Of a DNA stretch of 64,000 nucleotides, positions 52,527 through 60,579 are shown piece by piece. The notes beneath the pieces were generated by a model. That model worked only from the letters and a program-made list of their open reading frames with translations, made no database searches and had not been told where the DNA came from. The stretch lies in NCBI RefSeq assembly GCF_900016645.1, contig NZ_CDGJ01000003.1; one strand, given 5' to 3'. The stretch comes from Acididesulfobacillus acetoxydans (GTDB lineage: Bacteria > Bacillota > Desulfitobacteriia > Desulfitobacteriales > Desulfitobacteriaceae). The translations under genes and the position numbers were made by a program. Position 1 is the first letter of the stretch, and each line of letters opens with the position of its first letter.

Positions 52527-53288
52527 CTAGTTAAGAATTCCCGCCCGGCGGACGATCTTTTCCACCGCCTGAACGGAAACAGCCTCATCCGGCAAGTCAT
52601 AAAGGGCTTTCCCAGCCAGGTCCTGGGTCACAACCAGCGGGTCGAGCGGGATATCCCCGATTACTTTTAAACCGGTCACAGCGATCTCGTCCGCCAGAGA
52701 GTCCAAGCTGTCCGGAACGGTTTTGGTAACGACCAGATAAACCTCACCCACCTCAGCCTTGAGGCCGCGGATCAGGTCATTGACCCGGCCGGCAGAACGA
52801 ATTCCCCGGGCTGAGGAATCGCTGATGACAAACATGATATCAATATGCGGGATCGTGCGCCTGCTGATGTGTTCCAAACCGGCTTCCGTGTCCACCGCCA
52901 CAAAATCATAGTTCTCGCCTAAGTCTTCCAGGTATTTGCGCAAAAGATCGTTTGGGTAACAGTAGCAGCCCGGACCCTGGGGACCCCCCATGACCAGCAG
53001 ATCGATGTCCTTTGATTCCACCAGGGATTGCTGCAGCTTATATTGGACAAAAACGTCTTTGGGCATACCCGTGGGAATGGACTTGGGATTCTTCGTCTCC
53101 TCCAAAAGATCGGAAATCGTCGCCGTCACCTCCAAACCCAACACCTCATTCAGGTTCGCGTTCGGATCGGCATCCACCGCCAGAATGGATATTCCTTTTT
53201 TCTCCCGGATCATCTGCCTGAGCATCAGGGCCGTAAAAGTGGTCTTGCCCACACCGCCCTTGCCGGCGACCGCCACATATTTTGCCAT
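52527..53288 (-). CDS. cooC: CooC-type nickel-insertion ATPase for CO dehydrogenase
   Basis: A 253-residue MinD/SIMIBI-class ATPase: deviant Walker A GKGGVGKTT (residues 9-17), switch region VDADPNANLNEVLG and the CxC motif Cys108-Tyr-Cys110 in GGPQGPGCYCYPNDLLR, matching the nickel/zinc-binding CxC of CooC dimers. CooC/AcsF load Ni into the C-cluster of CODH or the A-cluster of acetyl-CoA synthase. No CODH/ACS structural genes are in the window. Monodirectional with the MoxR-VWA pair downstream. Confidence 0.88.
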   Translation of the reverse strand: MAKYVAVAGKGGVGKTTFTALMLRQMIREKKGISILAVDADPNANLNEVLGLEVTATISDLLEETKNPKSIPTGMPKDVFVQYKLQQSLVESKDIDLLVMGGPQGPGCYCYPNDLLRKYLEDLGENYDFVAVDTEAGLEHISRRTIPHIDIMFVISDSSARGIRSAGRVNDLIRGLKAEVGEVYLVVTKTVPDSLDSLADEIAVTGLKVIGDIPLDPLVVTQDLAGKALYDLPDEAVSVQAVEKIVRRAGILN

Positions 53289-53424
53289 GATTAACTCCCC
53301 CTACCCTTTAAACATTTATAGCATTCTCCCCCGCGGAGAGTTTTATCTCCCCTTAAACGAGTTTACTTTATGATAACAGAAAACTCCCGCAAAAACTATG
53401 ATCGCGCGCACACTCTTGCCTCTC

Positions 53425-54156
53425 TCAGAAAGGCAGTGGAATCACCGGCAAAAACGCGCTTACCCTGCCCAGCAGGTCGAAAAACACCAGGACTCCCAAC
53501 ACGACCAAAATCGCTCCCCCCAGCCGGGACACCCACTGCACGATGCGTCCGCTCTTGCGGATCCAGGAAGCCGCCCGCTCGGCCAGCAGGGCAAAAAGCA
53601 AGAAAGGAAGCGCCAAGCCGAGAGAATAAAGCAACAGGAGAAAAGCGGCCTCCCCAGTGCTCCCGCTCGAACCCGCCATAAACAGGATCCCGGAGAGCAC
53701 CGGCCCAATACAGGGCGTCCAACCCGCGGCAAAAGAAAGCCCCAAAAGAAAAGCCTTCCCCCCGCCGGCCCTTAAGGCCTTCTCCTCGCCGGCCCCGGTT
53801 CCCGCCTGCATGTGAATTCTTTTCTCCATCATCAGCCAGGGAATCCTCACGATGCCGAGCATTTGCAGGCCGAAAATCACGATAATTAAGCCCCCCACCC
53901 GCATCAAGAGGGTCCGGTGGGCGCCCACCGCCCGGCCCAGGGCGCTGGCCGACGCCCCCAGCAAAACAAAAACCAAGGCAAAGCCGAGCACAAATAAGAG
54001 TGAGCGGGCAATCAGAACCCGCTTGGCCACCTTTCCCGCCAGCGAACTTCCCAGCAGGAAAGAAAAATAGGCCGGTACCACCGGAAGGACGCAGGGCGAG
54101 AAAAAAGAAACAAGTCCTCCCAGGAAGGCCAAACCCCAACTTACATTCATTTGCAT
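53425..54156 (-). CDS. ccdA: CcdA/DsbD-type thiol-disulfide transmembrane transporter
   Basis: A 243-residue six-helix membrane protein. Reactive Cys lie in FFSPCVLPVVPAY and SFAAGWTPCIGPVL, the pair that relays electrons from cytosolic thioredoxin to the outer face. In Firmicutes CcdA supports cytochrome c maturation and spore/envelope disulfide reduction. A ~25-residue Gly/Ala/Glu-rich loop (residues 115-135) is longer than usual. No ResA/TlpA partner is next to it. First gene of the block leading to cooC, 136 bp apart. Confidence 0.9.
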   Translation of the reverse strand: MQMNVSWGLAFLGGLVSFFSPCVLPVVPAYFSFLLGSSLAGKVAKRVLIARSLLFVLGFALVFVLLGASASALGRAVGAHRTLLMRVGGLIIVIFGLQMLGIVRIPWLMMEKRIHMQAGTGAGEEKALRAGGGKAFLLGLSFAAGWTPCIGPVLSGILFMAGSSGSTGEAAFLLLLYSLGLALPFLLFALLAERAASWIRKSGRIVQWVSRLGGAILVVLGVLVFFDLLGRVSAFLPVIPLPF

Positions 54157-54687
54157 CCACCCGCCCGGGTGATTTCAACGTTTCTCTCCAACCCTCCAAC
54201 TCCTCTCATAAGTACCCGGGCCTCTTCGGCACCTGCGCCGTCGCCTCGGTGTCACCGTGGGGCTTGTCCCTCACGCAGGCCCGTGTCCGCTGTGTGCGCC
54301 GTCATTTTGCCCCGGTATCACCACTGTGCCGGTCCGTCCACTGATGCCGCCTCGATATTGCCAAGGGCTCGGTTCTTATTATACCCTGACCTGCGCCGTC
54401 TGACAAATACCACCCGGGGGTAATCCGTGCCCGCGCGTTTTTCCTTCAGACACGGCCGGTACCGAGGCTGACAGTGCTTGTTTCCTTTATGACACCGGTA
54501 CCGCGACCACCTGGGTCTTTTCCGCAGGCGGGTCTCGGCAGGAACATGGCGGAAGTTACACCTAGGCCGAGCGTACATTCTGTCCCCCGGGAACATATTT
54601 TAACCAACTTTTTAAAGACCGGTTACCGAGCACTTACGCTTTTCGGAACGAACCTTTAAAGATACATGGTAAACTCTAACAAATACA
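54157..54687. other. 531-bp region between ccdA and the phosphoesterase remnant
   Basis: Divergent intergenic region with no gene recognised. Two copies of CCGGTACCG (near 54455 and 54495) are the only structure seen. An AT-richer stretch after 54600 and GAGGAGGG at 54691-54698 mark the start signals of the broken gene. Confidence 0.4.
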
Positions 54688-55143
54688 TTGAGGAGGGATA
54701 CAGCCAGTGAAAGCTCGAACGAATCATTTGACCACTATTTCGGTACTTATCCGGTCGCCAAGAATCCAGCAGGTGAACCACCCTTCTATGCAGCCCCGGG
54801 CACGCCCACGATTAACGGACTGAGTGCCGCCTTACTTTCCCATAATCCCAACCAGGCCAATCCACAGCGTTTGGACCGCTCTCAGGCCCACACGGTCGAC
54901 TTCGATCACGGCTACACCTCGGAACAAAAATCCTTTGACGGCGGTCTGATGGACAAGTTTGTCCAAAATGACGGACACGGCAATACCCAGGTCATGGATT
55001 ATTACGACGGCAACACGGTTACCGCTTTTTGGAATTATGCCCAGCACTTTGCCATGAATGACAACTACTTCGGTTCAAACCTGGCCGTAAACTCCAGCCC
55101 CGGCATGGCAGAGCACAGTCCGCTTGGTCCGGAAGTTGAATAG
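54688..55143 (+). pseudogene. Remnant of a phospholipase C/acid phosphatase-family phosphoesterase
   Basis: A 151-codon frame with NESFDHYFGTYPVAKNPAGE, GLMDKFVQNDGHGNTQVMDYYDG and TVTAFWNYAQHFAMNDNYFGSN, which belong to the phosphoesterase (PLC/AcpA) family near its N-terminus; intact proteins run 450-600 residues. The good ribosome-binding site GAGGAGGG leads to GTG at 54708, which is in a different frame and stops after 38 codons, so the original start and the body are out of register: an internal deletion removed the signal peptide and metal-binding start. The C-terminus is also lost. Confidence 0.75.
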
Positions 55144-55150
55144 GTACGAC

Positions 55151-55186
55151 AGAAAATGCACCACGCACTGCGCGGGTGCATTTTCT
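55151..55186. terminator. 12-bp stem hairpin after the phosphoesterase remnant
   Basis: AGAAAATGCACC pairs exactly with GGTGCATTTTCT around a 12-nt loop. T-rich 3' arm on plus; may serve both converging units. Confidence 0.6.
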
Positions 55187-55370
55187 CGCCTTATATACCA
55201 ATGAGCCCACAGACGCCGACGTTTTCTCTGCCCTGCCGGAAAAGGAAAAGGCGGTTACCCGAAACAAGGATAACCGCCGGGTGTCCTTTATTTTCTTCAG
55301 CATCCACGGCTATACTGACCGGCCGGAAGCCTTGGCCGCGGCCCGGAACGATGTGGTGTTATGTGAATAG
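55176..55370 (+). pseudogene. Fragment resembling the C-terminus of an archaeal-type (DUF234) ATPase
   Basis: A 64-codon frame whose end reads RRVSFIFFSIHGYTDRPEALAAARNDVVLCE. This resembles the last beta-alpha-beta of AAA/DUF234 ATPases, which end in '(L/F)(F/I)SKSGFT(D/E)xLxxLAxxxxVxL'. There is no start signal and the frame begins inside the hairpin. Likely the tail of a gene lost by the same rearrangement that truncated the neighbouring phosphoesterase gene. Confidence 0.4.
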
Positions 55371-55373
55371 ACC

Positions 55374-55748
55374 CTAAAGGGACTTGCCGATCAGGAAACT
55401 GGTAATTAGGACAGCCAGGACAAATAAGGTGATAAACGTATACAGGTGGTCTTTTTCCATCAGAAACAAAAGGACAGAAGCCGCCACCCGGAAGACCGGG
55501 GTGGCAATCAAAAGCACGAGTCCCAGAGTGATGATGGCAGCGGGCTTAAACAGGAGCAGCCCCGCCCATAGAAGAGGAAGGGAAGTGGGAAAGACATCGG
55601 CCGGATAGCCCGAAGCCCCTCGGACAAAAAGCAGGACCAAACCCAAGGCCATCACTATGGCCGAAAAATAAACGCCAAAACGCAGGCTGGAACTGATGAA
55701 CAATTCCGCATCAAACAAATTGGCCTGACCGCCGGCTTTTTTGTCCAT
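55374..55748 (-). CDS. DUF1634 membrane protein
   Basis: A 124-residue protein with three membrane helices (about 22-45, 62-85, 102-122), matching DUF1634, which is nearly always encoded with TSUP (COG0730) permeases. Its ATG overlaps the TSUP stop (TAATG); a GTG four codons earlier is the alternative. Probably an accessory subunit of the exporter. Confidence 0.85.
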   Translation of the reverse strand: MDKKAGGQANLFDAELFISSSLRFGVYFSAIVMALGLVLLFVRGASGYPADVFPTSLPLLWAGLLLFKPAAIITLGLVLLIATPVFRVAASVLLFLMEKDHLYTFITLFVLAVLITSFLIGKSL

Positions 55749-56581
55749 TACATCCACCAACCCTTCCAGAGCATCTGCAAAGCCACATACAGCAAAATGG
55801 GAATAAAAATGAGACGCAAGGTCTTGTTATTTAAGCGCTCCATCACTTTGGTTCCGGCCTGCGCCCCCAAGAGTACGCCCAGAGCCACAGGACCGGCCAC
55901 CAGGGGATTGATGTCGCCGCGCGAAAAGTAAACCCCGGCGCTGGCCGCGGCGGTCACCCCGATCATAAAATTGCTGGTGGCGGTGGACACTTTCATCGGT
56001 AACTTCATGAAAACATCCATGCCCAGGACTTTGAAGACCCCGCTGCCGATGCCGAGCAAGCCGGAAATGACACCCGCTCCGTACATGACGGCATAACCGG
56101 GGTAAACCCCGGTGACTTTGTAGGCCACGGTTTCGTCCAGCGCTTTATCATAATACTCACTGCTCAATTTCAGACGGGTGGCTACCGGATGTTCCACGAC
56201 ATCCACGGGCAGCTCGGAATGCCTTTTCTGAAACATAGCGACGGCGGAATACATCATCAACACGGCAAAAACGATGTACAACACTTTGGGTTCAACGAGA
56301 CCGGCGATAAAAGCCCCGCTGATCGCACCCAGGGTGGTCGCGGTCTCTAAAAACATCCCGATCCGGATATTCGTAATCTTGTCCCGGACATAAGCGATGG
56401 CCGCGCCGCTGGACGTGGCGATGACCGAGACGATACTGGCGCCGATGGCCTCATGAATACGGACTCCCAAGAGCAGCGTCAAGGCAGGAATGATAATGAT
56501 TCCGCCTCCCAGACCCAACAACGAACCAACAAACCCCGCCAAAATAGAGAAAAGAAAAATGATGAGACTTGACCCAATCAA
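55748..56581 (-). CDS. TSUP-family (TauE/SafE) anion permease
   Basis: A 277-residue permease with about eight helices and the twin TSUP repeats GFVGSLLGLGGGIIIIPALTLLLGV and GVISGLLGIGSGVFKVLGMD. Members move sulfite, sulfonates, sulfoacetate or other small anions. I place the start at the TTG at 56581, 7 nt after GGAGGAGGG, rather than the TTG six codons upstream which lies inside that site. Expression is probably controlled by the attenuator-like leader at 56632-56709. Confidence 0.9.
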   Translation of the reverse strand: MIGSSLIIFLFSILAGFVGSLLGLGGGIIIIPALTLLLGVRIHEAIGASIVSVIATSSGAAIAYVRDKITNIRIGMFLETATTLGAISGAFIAGLVEPKVLYIVFAVLMMYSAVAMFQKRHSELPVDVVEHPVATRLKLSSEYYDKALDETVAYKVTGVYPGYAVMYGAGVISGLLGIGSGVFKVLGMDVFMKLPMKVSTATSNFMIGVTAAASAGVYFSRGDINPLVAGPVALGVLLGAQAGTKVMERLNNKTLRLIFIPILLYVALQMLWKGWWM

Positions 56582-56631
56582 AAAATGACCCTCCTCCAAT
56601 TAACCATTCGAACCCAGTGAACCCATAAAAA

Positions 56632-56709
56632 CAAAACAAATGCCCCTGTACGGCATTTATCTTTCTATCTCTGAGCTTACCCCTCAAAAAGCCCACTTTC
56701 TGCCGTACA
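56632..56709 (-). promoter_or_regulatory. Candidate riboswitch/attenuator leader of the TSUP-DUF1634 operon
   Basis: On the minus strand TGTACGGCA (56709-56701) pairs with TGCCGTACA (56655-56647), closing a 63-nt element with an inner stem (GGGCTT with AAGCTC). AAATGCC (56658-56652) alternatively pairs with GGCATTT (56644-56638), a hairpin followed by GTTTTGTTTTT, i.e. a terminator. The two pairings share TGCC, so they exclude one another: the classic layout of a transcriptional riboswitch. I do not recognise the aptamer class. Confidence 0.6.
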
Positions 56710-56905
56710 TTTTGTCCAGGGTTCCCTCAAAAAAACGCACCACTCCTTTGAAACCCATTTTTGCCGCACTTCAGACCCGAAGCCGATCAAAGTCCCTTTG
56801 TACCCTCTCATCCTCTGTCTTATATCATACCACTTTTTACCCGATAATACTAGAATTTAGCCGGCTTGTGAAATCTTGAGCTTAGCTGTTCTCCGTCGCC
56901 ATCCC

Positions 56906-57604
56906 CTAACGTTCGTCTTTGCGCCCGAAAACAAGTTCCGCCAGGATTTCATAGGACTTGAGCCTGCTGTAAGAGAGCAAGTCATCCCATTGCGACTTGC
57001 GGACATCCCAAGGACAAAAACTGGAAATGCGGCTGGCAAACCCCAAGGGCTGCCCGCCGAAATGCTTCTCCAGCCTGCGTTGGGCCAAGCTGACCGGGCC
57101 GGGGGAATGAGCCGTACAAGCGATCGGCTCCAAACACACGGCGGGCTTCCCCGCATAGGTTATCAACAGGCTGGTGCCTGAGAGGGGTTGAACGTCAACC
57201 AAACCGCGCTCCACCTCTCCTGTCAGCCCGACCGGGTCCGGATGAAACCGGGCACCCAAAGCACGCCAAAAATCCTCCTCTTGAGGTGAACAAACCGGAG
57301 CCACAAAACTTTGCGCTCCCATCTCCCTGGCAAAACGCAGCACGAACCGGATGATCCCTTGTTCCAAGGATCCGTCAAGGCGCAGCCCTTCCAGGAGGAC
57401 GAGCCGCTCTGAAGCGCTGAGAACCACCTCGGCAGGGGACTCCGATCCCGCGATTTCCAAGACCTGATAACCGGGAAAGCGCAGGGTGTTGCGGATACTG
57501 CGGCCGCTTTCGGCCAGGAACGCACCCAGAGCACTGCTCCAGTCTTCCCAGGCCGCTTCTTCCCAATCCCGGACCGGTTCGAGTTTAATTTCAACGCGTG
57601 GCAT
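56906..57604 (-). CDS. Protein of unknown function (possible acetyltransferase-like)
   Basis: A 232-residue soluble protein. Nothing diagnostic, though 'FVLRFAREMGAQSFVAPVCSPQEEDFWRALGARFHPDP' resembles the region of GNAT folds where a donor helix and the 'xFYxxxGF' strand sit. The C-terminal part contains VSLAQRRLEKHFGGQPLGFASRISSFCPWDVRKSQWDDLLSYSRLKSYEIL. ATG 57604 follows GGAAAGGAAAG. The neighbours (PHP phosphatase upstream, TSUP downstream) give no clue. Real gene by ribosome-binding site and composition. Confidence 0.65.
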   Translation of the reverse strand: MPRVEIKLEPVRDWEEAAWEDWSSALGAFLAESGRSIRNTLRFPGYQVLEIAGSESPAEVVLSASERLVLLEGLRLDGSLEQGIIRFVLRFAREMGAQSFVAPVCSPQEEDFWRALGARFHPDPVGLTGEVERGLVDVQPLSGTSLLITYAGKPAVCLEPIACTAHSPGPVSLAQRRLEKHFGGQPLGFASRISSFCPWDVRKSQWDDLLSYSRLKSYEILAELVFGRKDER

Positions 57605-57695
57605 GCAATCTTTCCTTTCCGGCAAATGTACACCTCGCCTGAGCCATCGGCAGCATCAGGGCTGACGTAAGTTTTAATTACCTTCCCAAGGGGAG

Positions 57696-57722
57696 AAAAA
57701 ATTCTCCGGCGAAGCCGGAGAA
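57696..57722 (-). terminator. Terminator of the PHP phosphatase gene
   Basis: Minus strand TTCTCCGGC, TTC loop, GCCGGAGAA (57722-57702) followed by TTTTTT. Confidence 0.92.
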
Positions 57723-57757
57723 CGGATTCGGGATTCTTCAGTTATTCTGCCTCAGAC

Positions 57758-58531
57758 TCAGACAGAATATGCCACAATAGGATAGGGAATCAGTCGCCTT
57801 TGTTCAAAACCCACAAGCGCCTCGGCCCCCAGGCGGCGGGCCATCCCGGCGGCCTCCGCCAAATCTCTTCCCACGGCGGCAGCCTCATGCGCGTCCGAAC
57901 CGAGAGTGATGGGAACATGGCGCCTTATGATCTCTTTCAACAAACGCTCCTCCGGATAGAATTCCCCGACGGGTTTATTCCTGCCGTTGGTATTAATTTC
58001 AATCGCGCACCCGGTCTCCGCCGCCGCCGCTAAGGTTTCCTCCGCCAGCTCCAGGATGTCGCTCTTCGGACGCACTCCGTAGATCTTGATTAGGTCCAAA
58101 TGCCCCAGAGTCGTAAAAAGCCCGCTGCGAGCCGCCTGGACGACTAAGCCGAAGTAGTCTCGATACAACCGGTCCGGCTCCGCTTCCCGGTGACGCTGCT
58201 CCTGCCCGGGGGCGTCAAAAGCCCAACCTCTGATTTCATGCACAGACCCAATCGCGTAATCAAAAGGAAAGGAGGCGAGAATTCCTCTTACTTTCTCTTC
58301 CTCCCCCGGGCGGTAATCCACTTCAAGCCCCACCCTCACTTTGAGCCCCGGAAACTCAGCCGCCACCTCGCTGAGCAACGGCAAGTTCAAATCTTCGTAG
58401 TACAAGTCATGGTCGGCGAAACCCACTTCCCGTAAACCTTTCGCCGCGGCCGTTCGCAAAAAAGCCCGGACGTTTTCCCGGTCAGCCGGCCTGTCCCGGT
58501 GTCCCGTTAAATGCACATGCAGATCCAACAC
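57758..58531 (-). CDS. PHP-domain histidinol-phosphatase family protein
   Basis: A 257-residue metal-dependent phosphoesterase of the PHP (HisJ-like) family. Metal motifs: LDLHVHLTGH (1), FADHD (2), GLEVDYRPGEE, IGSVHEI (3), LGHLDLIKIYG and GSDAHEAAAVG (C-terminal). HisJ hydrolyses L-histidinol phosphate; no his genes lie near, so the substrate may differ. Starts at ATG 58531 and ends before a perfect terminator; appears monocistronic. Confidence 0.87.
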   Translation of the reverse strand: MLDLHVHLTGHRDRPADRENVRAFLRTAAAKGLREVGFADHDLYYEDLNLPLLSEVAAEFPGLKVRVGLEVDYRPGEEEKVRGILASFPFDYAIGSVHEIRGWAFDAPGQEQRHREAEPDRLYRDYFGLVVQAARSGLFTTLGHLDLIKIYGVRPKSDILELAEETLAAAAETGCAIEINTNGRNKPVGEFYPEERLLKEIIRRHVPITLGSDAHEAAAVGRDLAEAAGMARRLGAEALVGFEQRRLIPYPIVAYSV

Positions 58532-58556
58532 GCGTCTTCCCCGCCTTCATGATCAT

Positions 58557-58630
58557 CAGAATAATTCCCGAACTTCTCATCCCCGATGGCCCTTACCTCA
58601 GAATAATTCCCGAACTTGTCATCCCCGATG
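58557..58630. repeat. Two 32-bp direct repeats, 42 bp apart
   Basis: CAGAATAATTCCCGAACTT(C/G)TCATCCCCGATG-type units at 58557-58588 and 58599-58630 differ by one base. They lie just upstream of the PHP gene, so could be a regulator site. Confidence 0.85.
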
Positions 58631-58707
58631 TATATGAATCCCCTTTACTGGGTACAATCTAATTAGTCTCACGTTTTCCAATTTTTATCCCCACTCCTCT
58701 CTTTTAC

Positions 58708-58745
58708 TTAAGCTTGCGGCTTTCCGGCCGCAAGCATTTTTTTCG
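58708..58745 (+). terminator. Plus-strand terminator without an upstream gene
   Basis: GCTTGCGGC pairs with GCCGCAAGC and is followed by ATTTTTTTCG on plus. No plus-strand gene precedes it; on minus, where the GNAT gene ends at 58822, the T run is absent. It may end a small RNA or antisense transcript. Confidence 0.7.
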
Positions 58746-58821
58746 TACTCGGATCCTTAAGCCGCGTACTCAGGCCCCTAGGCCGCGCCTGCACAACTCG
58801 GAGAACAGTTTAAAAGACCGG

Positions 58822-59313
58822 CTAATCCGCTGACAATACCTTAACCATAAGTTTTCGCTCCTCAGCAAAGCCCAATTTCTCATAAAGAGAGAGCGCCTTG
58901 ACATTGTGGCTGCTGACCGCCAGCCCCAGATACGGAATCCGAGCCGCCCGGCAGTGATCCTCCGCCGCCTTGAGGAGAGCGCTGCCCGCGCCGCGGCCCC
59001 TGAATTCCTTGGAGACCGCAAGATCCATCACCCATCCTTGACTGAGTCCCGTCAGTTCTTCCTTCGCCCCCGGAAACAGGATCAGATACCCGGCTTTAAC
59101 CGGACCTCCTTGGTCATCTTCTGACTCCGCGATGAAGGCGACGGAATCGGACTGCTGAATCCAGGTCCACAAGCCTTTTAAGATGCCGATGCGGTAGTTC
59201 AAAGTCCGGCTCGCCGGCTGCCGGCGCCAAGGTGAAACACTGTCAAGAATCACGGTCTTTCCCAGGGCATAAATAAAAGGCCAATCATGAACATCTCCCA
59301 CGCGGATACGCAT
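58822..59313 (-). CDS. GNAT-family N-acetyltransferase
   Basis: A 163-residue GNAT. Acetyl-CoA motif A VSKEFRGRGAGSALLKAAEDHCR (RGRGAG loop) and motif B 'YLGLAVSSHNVKALSLYEKLGFAEERKLMVKVL' are standard. The ATG at 59313 follows AAGGGGTG. Substrate unknown; overall layout is RimI-like. Divergent from the Na/Pi cotransporter gene across a repeat tract. Confidence 0.88.
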   Translation of the reverse strand: MRIRVGDVHDWPFIYALGKTVILDSVSPWRRQPASRTLNYRIGILKGLWTWIQQSDSVAFIAESEDDQGGPVKAGYLILFPGAKEELTGLSQGWVMDLAVSKEFRGRGAGSALLKAAEDHCRAARIPYLGLAVSSHNVKALSLYEKLGFAEERKLMVKVLSAD

Positions 59314-59380
59314 ACTATCACCCCTTGCATCAATGTATGCATTGGGAGCGACACTCGCCCCGCAAACGAACCTGCCGCGG

Positions 59381-59485
59381 GCATCGTTTTGCGGGTTGTT
59401 CGCGTTCTGCCGAGGGCATCGTTTTGCGGGTTGTTCGCGTTCTGCCGAGGACATCGCTTTGCGGGTTGTTCACGTTCTGCCGCGC
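59381..59485. repeat. 35-bp tandem repeat, three copies
   Basis: Units start at 59381, 59416 and 59451; the first two are identical (GCATCGTTTTGCGGGTTGTT followed by CGCGTTCTGCCGAGG), the third has about five changes. Located between divergent GNAT and Na/Pi genes. Contiguous copies without spacers, so not CRISPR. Confidence 0.92.
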
Positions 59486-59574
59486 GGCCGGGGAAGATAT
59501 ACTGTAAGGAACGCGGCTGAGCCTTTACCAAAAGAGGGGTACAAAGATCTCAGTGCAAGACGGGAGTGAGGAAA

Positions 59575-60483
59575 ATGCCTCTCTTCGTTCTCGGGCTCTT
59601 CGCCCTTTTGGGCGGTATGCATACCTTGCGTCAGGGGCTGCAAGCCCTGGCCGCGAGCCGGCTGCGCCGGGCTTTGCTTTGGATGACCCAAACCCCTTGG
59701 CGCGGCTTTTGGAGCGGGACCTTGGCGACCGCACTTATACAGTCCAGCAACATCCTGACCGTAATGGCAGTCTCGTTGGTCGACGCCGGCCTTCTCCCTT
59801 TTGCCGGCGCCCTCTACCTCGTCCTTGGCAGCAACATCGGTACGACCGTCACCACCCAACTCCTGACCCTGCCCCTCAACCGTTTTGCCGTGTACGCCCT
59901 GCTTCTGGGCGCCCTGGGTTATCTTTTCCTGCCCAAACGCAAACGCTATCTGGGCCTGACTTTACTCGGACTCGGCTTGCTCTTCTTGGGACTGATGATC
60001 TTGGATGCCGGTCTCAGACCTTTAGCTGACCATGCCGGCGTGCAGAATCTCCTCCATAACCTGGGAAACAACCATCTCCGCGCCATCCTGGCCGGTGCGC
60101 TGCTTTCTGCGCTGCTCCAGTCCTCAAGCGCCACCACCGGGATCGTTATGCTCCTTACCCAGCAAGGCGCCATAACTCTGCCCACCGCCGTCGCTTTTGT
60201 CTTCGGTGCCAACATTGGCACGTGCGGCGCCGCCCTGGTGGCTTCTCTGGGCGCAAAACGGGCCGCTCAACGCGTCGCCTTATTTCACGTTCTTCTCAAC
60301 GTGTTCGGCGTACTTTGCTTTCTGCCCTTTCTCGTCCCGCTCGCCAACCTGCTCACTCTTCTGGGCGGCAATCCGACCCGTCAGGTGGCCAACGCCCATA
60401 CCCTTTTCAACGTAATTTCCTCGCTCTTGGCTTTCCCCCTGACCCCGTACGCGGGTAAGTTCTTGGAAAGGATCCTGCCCTGA
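59575..60483 (+). CDS. Na+/Pi-cotransporter family protein
   Basis: A 302-residue membrane protein with about eight helices and two inverted NptA (PF02690) repeats carrying the QSS motifs TALIQSSNILTVMAVSLV and SALLQSSSATTGIVMLL, each followed by GSNIGTTVTTQL or GANIGTCGAALV. It lacks the C-terminal PhoU domain of larger relatives. In spore formers a protein of this type (YqeW/spore-related) is common, but here substrate is inferred only. ATG 59575 follows GGGAG by 8 nt; a GTG three codons earlier is possible. Confidence 0.9.
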   Translation: MPLFVLGLFALLGGMHTLRQGLQALAASRLRRALLWMTQTPWRGFWSGTLATALIQSSNILTVMAVSLVDAGLLPFAGALYLVLGSNIGTTVTTQLLTLPLNRFAVYALLLGALGYLFLPKRKRYLGLTLLGLGLLFLGLMILDAGLRPLADHAGVQNLLHNLGNNHLRAILAGALLSALLQSSSATTGIVMLLTQQGAITLPTAVAFVFGANIGTCGAALVASLGAKRAAQRVALFHVLLNVFGVLCFLPFLVPLANLLTLLGGNPTRQVANAHTLFNVISSLLAFPLTPYAGKFLERILP

Positions 60484-60579
60484 GTCCCTCCCCGGGGACA
60501 CCTTGTCCGCCCCGGCAAGGTCGGGGCGCCCCCGACGCGCTGACGGACCGGCCACGCCGGCCTGCGCTCCCTCGGGCGC

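Noticed and set aside
59381..59485. Possible CRISPR array
   Set aside because: The 35-bp units are directly contiguous with no spacers, and no cas genes are present.
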